DNA from: Nocardia sp. CC227C
GTDB taxonomy: Bacteria; Actinomycetota; Actinomycetes; Mycobacteriales; Mycobacteriaceae
Reading direction: 5' to 3'
Length of the DNA stretch: 64,000 nt
NCBI RefSeq assembly: GCF_030767025.1
Contig: NZ_JASITE010000012.1
Coordinates: 1 to 64,000, forward strand
Part shown: one piece after another, positions 26,864-36,722 of the stretch
Numbering within the stretch: the first letter of the stretch is position 1
Layout: each line of letters opens with the position of its first letter
Notes under the pieces: model-generated
Databases searched by the model: none
What the model saw: the letters and a program-made list of their open reading frames with translations, nothing else
What the model was told of the DNA's origin: nothing
Program-made: the position numbers and the translations under genes

Positions 26864-27283
26864 ATGCTTGCCAGAAACACCCTGCGCCGCACCTTCATTC
26901 CGGATTGGCACGAACTACTGGCGGCCTTCTGCGGCCATATCGGCGAGCGGCCCGGCACCCACCCCATCACCCGCTGCGCCTTCGCGCTGGCGCAACTGCA
27001 CCTGGTATCGCAGGGCCATCCCCAGCACGCCGGTGAGATCGACGGTGCCCGCGCCGAACTCATCGCCGATATCGACGAGTGGGTGCACCGCAATATTCCG
27101 CGCGCCGCGCAGCGCCGCGATTCCTTCGGCACGGCCGTCGACCGCATGGCGGCGGCGCAGGTGCACGCCAATACCGTGCTGCGCACCGCCGCCAGCGCCT
27201 CCGACGAACGCGTCCACACCGCCTGGCACCGGCTGGCGACGCTCGCCGACGCCTGGAACGACCGCATTCACGGCCTCGCCTGA
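26864..27283 (+). CDS. DUF4254-like small helical protein
   Basis: 139-residue soluble protein with the DUF4254 pattern: HPITRCAFALAQLHLVSQ, then GARAELIADIDEWV, then FGTAVDRMAAAQVHANTVL, then HTAWHRLATLADAWND. The function of this family is unknown. The ATG is supported by GGAG 6 bases upstream. It ends 3 bases from the convergent AraC gene. A weak functional link to the upstream kinase cannot be judged, since about 140 bases separate them. Confidence 0.75.
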   Translation: MLARNTLRRTFIPDWHELLAAFCGHIGERPGTHPITRCAFALAQLHLVSQGHPQHAGEIDGARAELIADIDEWVHRNIPRAAQRRDSFGTAVDRMAAAQVHANTVLRTAASASDERVHTAWHRLATLADAWNDRIHGLA

Positions 27284-27286
27284 CCG

Positions 27287-28327
27287 CTACACCAGGGCCG
27301 GTGCCCGGGTGGCGCGCGACCCGCGGGCACGGTATTCCTGTGGCGGACAGCCCTTCCAGCGCCGGAAGGCGCGGATGAACGAGGCCGCCTCCGCGTAGCC
27401 GAGTCGAGCGGCGACCTGTTCGGTGGTCATCTCGGTGTGGTCGAGCAGTTCCTCCGAGAGCGTCTGGCGGACCTCGTCCAGCAGTGCCCGGAAGGAGGTG
27501 CCCTCCTCGTGCAGCCGGCGCGACAGCGTGCGCTGGCTCATGTACAGCTGGGCGGCCACGGCGGTCTGGTCCGGAATCCGCGCCGGATCGCGCACCAGCA
27601 GATCCCGGACCGCGCCCGCGACCCCGGTGCGCGCCTGGCGGCGGGACAGCAGTTCGCGGCACAGCTGCTCGCAGGTGCTGCGCACCCATTCGTTGGCCTG
27701 CGGCGGGGCGCTGTCGAGACAGGCGCTGTCGAAGGCGATCTCGTCGACCGGGTGGTCGAAAGTCGGCTCGATGCCCAGGATGTCACGGTATCGGGCGGTG
27801 TCGGCGGGGCGGTGGTGCCGGAATCCGATGCGGCGGACGGGAACCCCCGTGGTGAACAGTTCGCGGCCGAGCAGCAGCACACCCGTCATGACCCGTTCGA
27901 CGAGGAAGGACCGCACATCGGCGGGCACCTCGTCATCGTCGAAGACCAGTCGCGCCTCGCCCTCGGACTCCTCGAAGGACAGCCTTCCGCCCGCGAAGGC
28001 CAGGTCGACGTAGCGCAGCGCCACATCCACCGCATCGCGCGGGGTGCGGCTGCCGATCAGGGTCAGACCCCACGGACCGTGCAGGCAGACGTGGTCGAGG
28101 CTGCCCGCCGCCACCCCCAGCCCCGGTTCCCGGCCGAAGCGCGCGAGCAGGGTGCGCATGACCGCGAGTTCCTGGCCCGCCGTGATTTCCGCGCTCGGAT
28201 CGACCAGCGCCGTCGTCGGCAGTCCGGTGCCCGCCAGGCAGTCCGCCGCGGGCATCCCCCGTTCCTCGGCCAGTCGTGTCAGAACGCGCACCCCGGAGGT
28301 ATTCCGCAGCAGATCCCAGTCGAACAT
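27287..28327 (-). CDS. AraC-family regulator with arabinose-binding-type N-domain
   Basis: 346-residue transcription factor. The N-terminal domain (about residues 15-205) is of the Arabinose_bd/OruR type (ITAGQELAVMRTLLARFG, LHGPWGLTLIGSRTPRDAVDVALRY, FDHPVDEIAFDSACLD). The C-terminal double HTH has TAVAAQLYMSQRTLSRRLHEEGTSF and EQVAARLGYAEAASFIRAFRRWKG. Members often respond to fatty acids, amino acids or siderophore-like ligands. The likely target is the divergent SDR gene across the 314-base gap. Confidence 0.88.
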   Translation of the reverse strand: MFDWDLLRNTSGVRVLTRLAEERGMPAADCLAGTGLPTTALVDPSAEITAGQELAVMRTLLARFGREPGLGVAAGSLDHVCLHGPWGLTLIGSRTPRDAVDVALRYVDLAFAGGRLSFEESEGEARLVFDDDEVPADVRSFLVERVMTGVLLLGRELFTTGVPVRRIGFRHHRPADTARYRDILGIEPTFDHPVDEIAFDSACLDSAPPQANEWVRSTCEQLCRELLSRRQARTGVAGAVRDLLVRDPARIPDQTAVAAQLYMSQRTLSRRLHEEGTSFRALLDEVRQTLSEELLDHTEMTTEQVAARLGYAEAASFIRAFRRWKGCPPQEYRARGSRATRAPALV

Positions 28328-28641
28328 GTACCCGTACCCTCATCGCCGTCGAACTGTCCCAGCGGGTTGGCGACAGATGTCAACACCAACCGTTCCCTGT
28401 GACGCAACCTACAAAATGAACGGTGGTGTACACAAGACCGGACGCCAACTGACCCAGACCGCTACATCGCCAGTGATACCGGACAGACCGGAGGAAAATC
28501 CCCCCGATCAGGGGATACTGCGCAGCGGACCGCGCTTTCTGTCTCAGTCACTCGCATCCCGGCTGCCGAGAGATCGTCCCCCGAGATCGTCCACCCCGGC
28601 CCAGTAGGGTGGGGCGCACACCTGAACACGAGGAGGTCGCG
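28328..28641. promoter_or_regulatory. Divergent AraC/SDR intergenic region
   Basis: No gene seen. It is AT-richer than its surroundings, notably at 28370-28450 (AACCTACAAAATGAACGG), and contains the AGGAGG ribosome site of the SDR gene at its right end. It should hold the promoters of both neighbours and any AraC half-sites, but no clear repeated half-site was found by eye. Confidence 0.45.
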
Positions 28642-29445
28642 GTGCAGGAAACCGCCGTCGTCACCGGCGCATCGTCCGGAATCGGGAAGGCCACCGCGGC
28701 GGCGCTGGCGGCACGCGGCTACCGCGTGATCGGCACCAGCCGCCGCCCCGAGGGCATACCGGACGCCGATCGCGTGCCCGGCGTGGAGTACCGCGCACTC
28801 GACCTCACCGACGACGCCTCCATCGCGGAGTTCGCCCGCGGGCTCGGCCCCGTCGACGTGTTGATCAACAATGCCGGGGAGAGCCAGGCCGGACCGCTGG
28901 CCGAACTGCCCGGCGAGGCGGTGGCGCGATTGTTCCGGCTCAATGTGCTCGGACCCGTCGCCCTCACCCAGGCCGTACTGCCAGATATGCGCGAACGGCG
29001 CCACGGCCGGGTGGTCATGATCGGCTCGATGCTCGCGAGTTTCCCGATGCCGTACCGCTCCTCGTATGTGGCGACCAAGGCGGCGCTGCGCGGCTTCGCG
29101 ACCGCCGCGCGATTCGAGGAGTCGCCCTTCGACGTCTGGATCACCACGGTCGAACCGGGCCAGATCGATACCGGCCTGCGCGAGCGCCGCACCAAATACC
29201 TCGACGAAGGCTCCGCGCACACGGCGGATTTCACGCGCTTCATGACCGCGTTGGATCGCAAACAGTCCGAAGGCAGCACGCCCGAGCGGGTCGCGGAGAC
29301 CATCGTGCGGGCCGTCGCGGCGGATCGACCGAAACCGCTCTACGCCGTGGGCAGCAACGCGCCGCTGCTGTTCGCGGTGCGGCGGCTGCTGCCACGCACG
29401 GTCATGGAGAAGGCCATCGCCGCCGCGCACGGCCTGAAGCGCTGA
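28642..29445 (+). CDS. Short-chain dehydrogenase (classical SDR)
   Basis: 267-residue NAD(P)-dependent oxidoreductase. It has TGASSGIG, an Arg-rich end of strand 2 (GTSRRPEG, suggesting NADP), NNAG, active-site Ser in IGSM and YVATK (Tyr/Lys), and VEPGQIDTGL. The C-terminus (LFAVRRLLPRTVMEKAIAAAHGL) resembles retinol/steroid-dehydrogenase-like actinobacterial SDRs. It starts at GTG with AGGAGG 5 bases upstream. It is divergent from the AraC regulator and convergent with the esterase gene. The substrate is unknown. Confidence 0.85.
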   Translation: MQETAVVTGASSGIGKATAAALAARGYRVIGTSRRPEGIPDADRVPGVEYRALDLTDDASIAEFARGLGPVDVLINNAGESQAGPLAELPGEAVARLFRLNVLGPVALTQAVLPDMRERRHGRVVMIGSMLASFPMPYRSSYVATKAALRGFATAARFEESPFDVWITTVEPGQIDTGLRERRTKYLDEGSAHTADFTRFMTALDRKQSEGSTPERVAETIVRAVAADRPKPLYAVGSNAPLLFAVRRLLPRTVMEKAIAAAHGLKR

Positions 29446-29467
29446 CCCGACCCGGAAACGGCACCGC

Positions 29468-30634
29468 TCAGTTCGGCCGGACGTGCCGGTCCAGGAACCG
29501 GCCGAAGACGTGCCGGGACAACTGCGTACCCCAGTCACCCCAGTTGATGTCGTAGCCGTGCTCCCCGTACGGAATCGACAGCAGCTCGTGCGCCACACCG
29601 GCCGCCGCGAGCAGCCGGGCCAGCTGGACCGACTGGGCGTGCGACACCACATGATCGCGGGTGCCGTGCATGAGCAGGGTCGGCGGCAGCCCCGGCCGCA
29701 CGTAGCTCACCGGCGCGGCCGCCGCGTAGCGCTCGGGCACCTGCTCCGGGGTGCCGCCGGTGTAGTCACGCAACAGCTCCCGCGTCCCCGCGACCAGGTC
29801 CGGATCGTGCCAGCCCGCCCGCAGATCGGTGGCCGGGTAGAGGGCGGCGACCGCCCGCACCGCGGTATCGGTGACCGCGCAGCTGGGCTGCACGCCGTCG
29901 TCGGAATACGCCGCCACCAGCGCCAGATTCCCGCCCGCCGAGGCGCCCGCCGCCACGACCCGCTCCGGGTCGAGACCGTAGCGCTCGGCGTGCTGCTTCA
30001 CCCAGCCGATCGCGCACTTCACATCGGCGGGCGCCTGATCCCAGCGCGGCGGCGGGCTCAACCGGTAGTCGATCGCGAAGACGGCGTAGCCGCGCTCGTT
30101 GAGCCACCGGTGCCAGCGGGGCGACTGTGCGCGGTCGCCCTCGGCCCAGCCGCCGCCGTGCACCCACACCACCGCGGGACGCGGTGAATCCGGGGTTCCC
30201 GGCGGCAGTTTCACGTCGAGCAGCAACTCCCGCCCGTCGATGACGTTGTAGCCGACCCCGAAGCGCGGATCCAGCGATCCGGTATTCGATCCCGCGGTGA
30301 TGTACTCGCCGAACGACAGGCTCGCCCCCTGCCGTTGCGCCTCCCGCCAGGACGCCGCCAGCGGCACCACGGCGGCCGCCGTACCGACCACGCACACCAG
30401 TGCGGTGAGCGCACCCAGCCAGCGAACCAGCGCGTGCCCGCGCAACCGGGCCAGCAGCGCCAGGCCCGCGCCGGCGATGCCGAGCGGAATCAGGAAGAGC
30501 CCGTAATCGCTGACCACCGCCGACAGCCGCACCAGCGGATCTGATATCGGGTAGCGGGCGATGACGTAGGTGCTCATTCCCATTACCGCCGCGATCAGTA
30601 CCGCCACGACGGCGAATAGCCAGCGAACGATCAT
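29468..30634 (-). CDS. Membrane-anchored alpha/beta-hydrolase esterase
   Basis: 388-residue protein. About three N-terminal membrane helices (first 120 residues) precede a hydrolase domain of the HSL/BD-FAE type: oxyanion motif VWVHGGGWAEGD, YRLSPPPRW, nucleophile GASAGGNLAL, acid in HGTRDHVV, histidine in GEHGYD. It probably cleaves small acyl or lipid esters with the active site near the membrane. The start chosen (MIVRWLFAVV) begins the first helix. It lies divergent from the mce operon with 289 bases between. Confidence 0.85.
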   Translation of the reverse strand: MIVRWLFAVVAVLIAAVMGMSTYVIARYPISDPLVRLSAVVSDYGLFLIPLGIAGAGLALLARLRGHALVRWLGALTALVCVVGTAAAVVPLAASWREAQRQGASLSFGEYITAGSNTGSLDPRFGVGYNVIDGRELLLDVKLPPGTPDSPRPAVVWVHGGGWAEGDRAQSPRWHRWLNERGYAVFAIDYRLSPPPRWDQAPADVKCAIGWVKQHAERYGLDPERVVAAGASAGGNLALVAAYSDDGVQPSCAVTDTAVRAVAALYPATDLRAGWHDPDLVAGTRELLRDYTGGTPEQVPERYAAAAPVSYVRPGLPPTLLMHGTRDHVVSHAQSVQLARLLAAAGVAHELLSIPYGEHGYDINWGDWGTQLSRHVFGRFLDRHVRPN

Positions 30635-30923
30635 GCGCGCTATTAATTCATGCCGCGCCGCGCCCGACGCGACGGCACGCCGACAGAAACCGCCATTCCG
30701 GTAACAGTGTCGAATTGCGCCGCGCATTACGGCAATAAGCCACGAACGTCTCCGTTAGCCTCGAAAGCGGATACTCCGCGCGGCCCGCCGGAGCACCGGC
30801 GAACGACGGGTCCGCACCTGCGTCGGCCGTGTCGCCATTCCGCCTCCCCGCCGACGCCTGTCTCAGCGAGCGGGTGTCGAGGGAGTCACCGCCTCGGCAC
30901 GGGAACCGAGGGAAGGAGCGGCC

Positions 30924-31775
30924 GTGCAGCCCGAGTCCGCACTCCCACGCGGCGAGACCGCCTCGGCCCTACGGATCATCCGGAACAACTTCTCCGACAC
31001 CGCGATATCGAGCCTGCGCACCTTCGGCCGCACGGTGGACCTGGCCGTCGAAGCGGTGCGCGGCGCGGTCGGCGACCTGGTGGCGCGCACCTTCCCCTGG
31101 CGCGAAATGCTGCACCAGGCTTGGTATCTCATCACCGTCACCGCACTGCCCGCCATTCTGATGGCCATCCCCTTCGGCGTGGTGGTCTCGGTGCAGGTGG
31201 GCAATCTGATCCACCAGCTCGGCGCGGATTCACTGCTGGGCGCGGCCGGTGGCCTGGGCGTCATCCAACAGGGCGCGCCGATCGCCACCGGGCTGCTCCT
31301 CGGCGGCGCCGGGGCCTCTGCCATCGCCTCGGATCTGGGGGCGCGCACGGTGCGCGAGGAGATCGACGCCCTGCGCGTCATGGGTATCGACCCGGTGCAC
31401 CGACTCGTGGTGCCGCGGGTGGCGGCCATGCTCTTCGTCGCGCCGCTGCTCAATATCCTCATTGTTTTCGTGGGCATTCTGGCCGGATACGGGGTGGCGA
31501 TCGGTGCGCAGAATGTGACGCCCGGAAGTTACTGGGCGACTTTCGGCGCGTTCACCGTTCTCGCCGACGTCTGGATTTCTCTCGGCAAGGCAATGCTTTT
31601 CGGATTCATCGTGGTGATCGTGGCCTGCCAGCGCGGACTGGAGGCCCGGGGCGGGCCGCGCGGCGTCGCCGACGGCGTGAACGCGGCGGTGGTGCTGTCG
31701 GTGGCGGCCATCATCGTGGTGAATCTCGCCATCACGCAGGTGGTCACGATGTTCCTGCCCATGCGGGTGGCGTGA
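30924..31775 (+). CDS. yrbEA: YrbE permease A of the mce locus
   Basis: 283-residue MlaE-type permease, half of the inner-membrane channel of an Mce lipid importer. It has five or so helices and the conserved MlaE cytoplasmic segment (GAGASAIASDLGARTVREEIDALRVMGIDPV). It starts at GTG with GGAAGGAG about 6 bases upstream. It is the first gene of an eight- or nine-gene operon; the next gene starts inside its stop (TGATG). The promoter must lie in the gap before it. Confidence 0.92.
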   Translation: MQPESALPRGETASALRIIRNNFSDTAISSLRTFGRTVDLAVEAVRGAVGDLVARTFPWREMLHQAWYLITVTALPAILMAIPFGVVVSVQVGNLIHQLGADSLLGAAGGLGVIQQGAPIATGLLLGGAGASAIASDLGARTVREEIDALRVMGIDPVHRLVVPRVAAMLFVAPLLNILIVFVGILAGYGVAIGAQNVTPGSYWATFGAFTVLADVWISLGKAMLFGFIVVIVACQRGLEARGGPRGVADGVNAAVVLSVAAIIVVNLAITQVVTMFLPMRVA

Positions 31776-32569
31776 TGCGCCCGCTGGAGAACACCGGATT
31801 CGCGGTCGGCTTCGTCTGGCAGGCACTCGCCGGGATTCCGGTGACGCTGGCCCGGTATCGCGCGCAGACCATGCGCACCATCACCGATATGACGTGGGGG
31901 CGCGGCTCTTTCATCGTCGGCGGCGGCACGGTGCCGATGCTGGTGGTCCTCGGCATCGCCATCGGCGCGGGGGTCGGCATCCAGTCCTTCGCCGCCCTGG
32001 ACCTGCTCGGGCTCGGCTCGGTCACCGGCGTGGTGTCGGCCTTCGCGAACACCCGCGAACTCGCGCCCATCGCCGCGGCCGTGGGATTCGCCGCGCAGGC
32101 GGGCTGCCGGATGACCGCCGAGATCGGCTCCATGCGCATCTCCGAGGAGATCGACGCCATCGAATCCTTCGGCCTGCGCTCGGTGCCGTTCGTGGTCACC
32201 ACCCGGGTCATAGCCGGGGCGGTGGCGATCGTGCCGACCTTCCTGATCGCGCTCATCCTGTCGTATCTGGCCTGCGATACCGTGATCGTGCTGCTGCACG
32301 GTCAGGCGGGCGGCGTCTACGACCACTACTTCTTCCAGTTCACCAGCGGCTACGACATTGTCGCGGCGGTGGTGAAGATCCTGGTGTTCGGCGTCGCGGT
32401 CATTCTCATCCACTGCTATTACGGCTTCTTCGCCTCCGGTGGGCCGGAGGGTGTCGGCATCGCCTCGGGGCGGGCGGTGCGCGCCAGCTTCGTCGCCATC
32501 GTCGGGCTGGACATGGTGCTGACGCTGCTGCTGTGGGGCGTCGACTCGGCCATCGAGTTCCCGGGGTAG
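31775..32569 (+). CDS. yrbEB: YrbE permease B of the mce locus
   Basis: 264-residue partner permease with the MlaE signature (AQAGCRMTAEIGSMRISEEIDAIESFGLRSV) and several membrane helices. The frame continues upstream, but the ATG that overlaps the yrbEA stop is the natural start and gives the usual YrbE length. It works with yrbEA and an MceG-type ATPase, which is normally encoded elsewhere and is not in this window. Confidence 0.9.
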   Translation: MRPLENTGFAVGFVWQALAGIPVTLARYRAQTMRTITDMTWGRGSFIVGGGTVPMLVVLGIAIGAGVGIQSFAALDLLGLGSVTGVVSAFANTRELAPIAAAVGFAAQAGCRMTAEIGSMRISEEIDAIESFGLRSVPFVVTTRVIAGAVAIVPTFLIALILSYLACDTVIVLLHGQAGGVYDHYFFQFTSGYDIVAAVVKILVFGVAVILIHCYYGFFASGGPEGVGIASGRAVRASFVAIVGLDMVLTLLLWGVDSAIEFPG

Positions 32570-32572
32570 CCG

Positions 32573-33622
32573 ATGCCGAACTACGCGATTCCCGGAGTGC
32601 GGACCACACGGCCCATGGCCCGCGGCCTCGGCGCGCTGCTGGTGGTGTGCGTGGTGGCGGCGGTGCTGGCCTGGAATGCCCACCACGGGCGCGCGCCCGA
32701 GGACACGCTGCGAATCCAGTTGCGCACCGAGCAGATCGGGGCGGGCGTCGTCGTCGGCACCGCGGTGCGGTTCGACGGGGTGGCGGTCGGCCGGATCGCG
32801 GCGGTGCAGCCCGTCGAGCGGGGACGGCAGCTGCTCACCCTGGAACTCGACCGGTCCCAGACCGCCGGTCTCACCGACACCTTCGGCGTCGACTACGCGC
32901 CGGAGAACCTCTTCGGCATCAGCGCGCTGGCGGTGCGCGCCGAACCGGGCGGTGCGCCGCTGCGCGACGGGCAGCTGATCGATATGGGCGGACGAGTCGA
33001 GGATGTGACCATGGGCGCGCTGCTGCGCACCCTCACCGGAACCGTCACCGAGGTGCTCACTCCCGAACTCACGGAACTGATCACGCGGATCGACACCGAT
33101 CTGCGGGCCTTCACGCCGATCATCGAGGCCGTCGTCGAGCTGGGCCGGATCGTCGCCGACACCCAGGTGTACCCGTCGTCGTTCCTGATCGACCAGTACG
33201 GGTCGTTCCTGAACGGGTTCGGCGCGTTCACCTCCGCCACCTTCCGGCTGGCGGCGGCGCTGATGGACATCGAGATCTTCCGGACCGAACGCGAGCGCTA
33301 CGACACCTCCATCACCGTCATTCGCGACGGGGTGCTGCTCGGACTGGCCGACACACTGAACACCCTGCGCACCCATCTCGGCGGACTGATCGGCGCGCTG
33401 ACGCCCACCGTCGAGGCGCTGGCGGGCACGGTGCCCGACCCGGCGGCCTCGCGGGCGCGGCTCACCGAACTGATCCAGCGCCTGGACCGCGTCTTCGCCG
33501 ACACCCCCGACGGCCCCGCGGTGTCGCTCGAGGTCACCCTGCGGGGCGTCCCGGCGGTGGGCGTGCCACTGCTCGGGCAGCGGGCGTTCACCGCGCTCAC
33601 GCAGCCGGAGGGGGTGCGATGA
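32573..33622 (+). CDS. mceA: Mce protein A
   Basis: 349-residue substrate-binding or tunnel subunit. It has an N-terminal membrane helix (about residues 16-34), the MCE/MlaD domain (IGAGVVVGTAVRFDGVAVGRIAAV), and the long helical Cholesterol_uptake-type region after residue 150. It starts 3 bases after the yrbEB stop and overlaps mceB by ATGA. Six Mce subunits (A-F) assemble into a conduit across the periplasm. Confidence 0.9.
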   Translation: MPNYAIPGVRTTRPMARGLGALLVVCVVAAVLAWNAHHGRAPEDTLRIQLRTEQIGAGVVVGTAVRFDGVAVGRIAAVQPVERGRQLLTLELDRSQTAGLTDTFGVDYAPENLFGISALAVRAEPGGAPLRDGQLIDMGGRVEDVTMGALLRTLTGTVTEVLTPELTELITRIDTDLRAFTPIIEAVVELGRIVADTQVYPSSFLIDQYGSFLNGFGAFTSATFRLAAALMDIEIFRTERERYDTSITVIRDGVLLGLADTLNTLRTHLGGLIGALTPTVEALAGTVPDPAASRARLTELIQRLDRVFADTPDGPAVSLEVTLRGVPAVGVPLLGQRAFTALTQPEGVR

Positions 33623-34653
33623 CGAAGGTGATGTCGAGGTCCGCCACAGTCGGCGTACTGGTGCGGCTCGCCGCGTTCACCGCCGCCATGCTGGCGCTGC
33701 TCCTGGTCGTGGTCACCGCCATCCTGCGGCCGGTGGACGGCGATACCGTCGCGTACCGGGCGGAATTCACCGATGTGAGCGGACTGCGGCGCGGTGACGA
33801 CGTGCGCATGTACGGGGTGCAGGTCGGCGAGGTGACCTCGATCGAACTCAGCGGCGCGACGGCCGTCATCCGGTTCACGGTGCGCACCGACCGGCCCGTC
33901 TACGAGAGCAGCGGGCTGGCCATCCGCTATCAGACGCTCACCGGGCAGCGGTATGTGGATGTGCGGCAACCGGATCGACCCGGCGCGCGACTGGGGGCCG
34001 GATCCACCATCGGGCTCGACCGGACCATCCCCTCGTTCGACATCACCCAGCTGTTCAACGGCCTGCGGCCGGTGCTCGAGGAGTTCTCCCCCGGCGCGCT
34101 CAATCACTTCGCCGAGAGCGTGCTGGCGGTGATCCAGGGCAACGGGTCCGGCATCGGGCCCGCCCTGGAAGCCTTCGAACGGCTCAGCCGCTATGTGAGC
34201 GACCGGCAGGCCGTGCTGTCGCTCATCGTGTCGAACCTGCAGCACATCTCCGACCAGATCGGCGGCAAGTCCCCGCACCTGGTCACCCTGTTGCGCGGGA
34301 TCGCCGATGTGTTCACCGCCCTCAATACCGAACTCGACGGACTGCTGCTCTTCGCCGACACCGCGCCCTCGGCCCTCGGACCGCTGAACAGCCTCATGGC
34401 GACCCTGGGGTTCACCGAGCGCGGCAATCCGCTGCTGGTGCGGGATCTGCGGCTGCTGTTCCCCGATCCGGAGCAGGCCCTCGACGTGCTCGGTCGCCTG
34501 CCCGGCCTGTTGCAGACCCTGGCCGACCTGCTGCCACCGGCCGACGGCACGCCCGGCCGGGCCGAGCTCACCTGTTCGCGTGGACCGGCCGCGGTGCCCG
34601 CGCCGTTCGCGGCGCTCATCGCCGGGCAGAGGGTCGCGATATGCCGGAACTGA
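33619..34653 (+). CDS. mceB: Mce protein B
   Basis: 344-residue Mce subunit. It has a membrane helix near the N-terminus (MLALLLVVVTAIL), an MCE domain (FTDVSGLRRGDDVRMYGVQVGEVTSI, YQTLTGQRYVDV), and a helical C-terminal part ending in a Cys-containing tail (LTCSRG, RVAICRN). The ATG overlaps the mceA stop. The gene overlaps the start of mceC by 13 bases. Confidence 0.9.
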   Translation: MTKVMSRSATVGVLVRLAAFTAAMLALLLVVVTAILRPVDGDTVAYRAEFTDVSGLRRGDDVRMYGVQVGEVTSIELSGATAVIRFTVRTDRPVYESSGLAIRYQTLTGQRYVDVRQPDRPGARLGAGSTIGLDRTIPSFDITQLFNGLRPVLEEFSPGALNHFAESVLAVIQGNGSGIGPALEAFERLSRYVSDRQAVLSLIVSNLQHISDQIGGKSPHLVTLLRGIADVFTALNTELDGLLLFADTAPSALGPLNSLMATLGFTERGNPLLVRDLRLLFPDPEQALDVLGRLPGLLQTLADLLPPADGTPGRAELTCSRGPAAVPAPFAALIAGQRVAICRN

Positions 34654-35621
34654 CGCCCGCGCGGGAGCTGCGCCTCGGCCTGTACGGGGCCGTGGCGCTG
34701 GTCGTGCTGCTCATCGCCACCGGCGTCGTCTACGTGCTGCCCATCGGCAAGCGCACCTATACGGCCGAACTCACCGAGGCGCGGTCGGTGGATGTCGGTG
34801 ACGAGGTGCGGATCGCCGGGATCGGGGTCGGCGCGGTGAAATCCCTGGAACTGCTGCCGGATCGGGTGCGCATGACCTTCACCGTGGACGACGCCGTGCG
34901 GCTGGGCGACCGCACCGCCCTCGAGGTGCGCATGCTGACCGTGGTGGGCGGTCACTACATCGCGGCGTTCCCGGCCGGGGACCAGCCACTGGGCGATCAG
35001 GTCATCCCGCCGGAGCGGGTGCGTCTGCCCTACAGCCTGATTCGCATCCTCCAGGATGCCGCCACACCGGTCGCCGAGGTGGACGGCGATACGCTGCGGG
35101 CCAACTTCGCCGCCTTGGAGCAGGCCCTCGAAGACAGCCCGGACGCGCTGCGGCGCATGGGTATCGCCGTGGAGAGCATCGTGGGTGTGCTGGAGCGGCA
35201 GAACGCGGAGATCTCGCGGGCGCTGACCGTGATGGACGAGTACCTCACCGTCATCGACGCCAACACCGCCCTGCTGGGGACCTTCATCCGCAAGCTCGGG
35301 GATATCGAAACCCGCGGGCTGGCGAAGAAGGCCGAGATCGCGGAGGCGCTGCTGGTGACCAGCCAGCTGCTCTCGCGCATCGCGGCCGTCGAACCCGCCT
35401 GGCGCGAGGTGCTCGAACCCCTGGCCGACCAACTCCTGCGGGCCGTACCGCAACTGGAGGAGCTGGGACGGCGCATCGACGCGGCGCTGCACGACCTCGG
35501 TCTGCTGCGCACCCGGCTGCGGGCGGCGATCACCCCCGAGCACGGGTTGAGTCTCGACCGGTCCGCCGTCATCGTCGAGGTCCCGCCGATCTGCGTCCCG
35601 GTGCCGGGAAGGCGGTGCTGA
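34641..35621 (+). CDS. mceC: Mce protein C
   Basis: 326-residue Mce subunit. It has an N-terminal helix (GLYGAVALVVLLIATGVVYVL), an MCE domain (LTEARSVDVGDEVRIAGIGVGAVKSL, RMLTVVGGHYIAAF), and a long alpha-helical region with coiled-coil character (about residues 150-290). Its start lies inside mceB, another sign of a single co-translated operon. Confidence 0.88.
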   Translation: MPELTPARELRLGLYGAVALVVLLIATGVVYVLPIGKRTYTAELTEARSVDVGDEVRIAGIGVGAVKSLELLPDRVRMTFTVDDAVRLGDRTALEVRMLTVVGGHYIAAFPAGDQPLGDQVIPPERVRLPYSLIRILQDAATPVAEVDGDTLRANFAALEQALEDSPDALRRMGIAVESIVGVLERQNAEISRALTVMDEYLTVIDANTALLGTFIRKLGDIETRGLAKKAEIAEALLVTSQLLSRIAAVEPAWREVLEPLADQLLRAVPQLEELGRRIDAALHDLGLLRTRLRAAITPEHGLSLDRSAVIVEVPPICVPVPGRRC

Positions 35622-36722
35622 ATGAAACGCTTCCTCGGCTCACCCGGTTTCATCACCGTGGTCGGCGTCGCCGTGGTGGTGCTGGTCGCCGTGGTCGGCT
35701 ATCTCGTCGCCTTCCAACCCGGGAAGCGGATGCTCACCTACTGCGCCCTCATGCCCGACGCCATCGGCCTGTACCCCGGCAACGACGTGACCATGCGGGG
35801 TCTGCCGGTCGGTGTGGTCGATGCCGTGCGGCCGCACGGCGATTCGGTGCGGGTGAGCTTCCGGGTGGACGCCGGGCATCCGCTGCGCGGCGCGGTCACC
35901 GCCACCACCGTCTCCGACACCATTCTCGCCGACCGGGAGCTGGAAGTACTGGGCGACAACACCTCCGAGCGGCACTGGGACGGCGGCACCTGCATCACCG
36001 AGACCTTCACGCCCAAGAGCATCAGCCGGACCCTGGAGTCGTTCTCCACCCTCGCCGACGAGCTGACCGGACACGGCGACCCCGCCGAACGGGAACGACT
36101 GCGCGACAGCGTGATCGCCTTCGACCGGGCCACCGACGGCACCGGGGAACGACTCAACCGGGTGATCCGGGATCTCGCCACCGCGCTGCGGCAGCCCGAC
36201 GCCGCCATCGGGCATATCGGCGATCTGATCGACGCCTTCGCCGCCATCGCCCGGAGCATCGCGCTCAACTGGGGCGATATCAAACTGGCGCTCACCCAGG
36301 CCGGGGAGGGCTTCGACTTCGTCAACCAGATGTGGGACCGCACGGTGCAGATCGTCGACTCCCTGCTGGTGATCCTGCCGTGGCTCAACCGCATGACCCA
36401 CGCATACGGTCAACCCATCCTGCGCGGCCTCGACGCGCTGACACCCAAGCTGCGACTCCTCTCGGCCCACATCGGATCGCTGCGGGAGCTGCTGGAGATG
36501 ATTCCGGCCCTGGTCGGCGCGTTCCGCGACACCCTCGATCCGGAGACCGGACAGGCCCGGATCAACTATGCCCCACCGCGCGTCGCGCTACCGCAGGCCA
36601 CCGCCGACCAGGTGTGCGGGGCCGTCAACGCGGTCGCGCCCGGACGCTGCCGCGATGCCGCGAACGGCATGGCGACGGTGGATCTGGTTCCACTCGTCCT
36701 CGGATTGGCAGGTGCGCGGTGA
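35622..36722 (+). CDS. mceD: Mce protein D
   Basis: 366-residue Mce subunit that starts directly after the mceC stop. It has an N-terminal helix (VVGVAVVVLVAVVGYLVAF), an MCE domain (LYPGNDVTMRGLPVGVVDAV, ILADRELEVLGDN), and a helical tail with a paired Cys segment (QVCGAVNAVAPGRCRD). It is a structural part of the lipid-transport conduit. Confidence 0.88.
   Translation: MKRFLGSPGFITVVGVAVVVLVAVVGYLVAFQPGKRMLTYCALMPDAIGLYPGNDVTMRGLPVGVVDAVRPHGDSVRVSFRVDAGHPLRGAVTATTVSDTILADRELEVLGDNTSERHWDGGTCITETFTPKSISRTLESFSTLADELTGHGDPAERERLRDSVIAFDRATDGTGERLNRVIRDLATALRQPDAAIGHIGDLIDAFAAIARSIALNWGDIKLALTQAGEGFDFVNQMWDRTVQIVDSLLVILPWLNRMTHAYGQPILRGLDALTPKLRLLSAHIGSLRELLEMIPALVGAFRDTLDPETGQARINYAPPRVALPQATADQVCGAVNAVAPGRCRDAANGMATVDLVPLVLGLAGAR

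Noticed and set aside
30650..31774. Long N-terminal extension of yrbEB
   Set aside because: It overlaps yrbEA in another phase and has no membrane-protein character; the ATG at 31775 gives the normal length.
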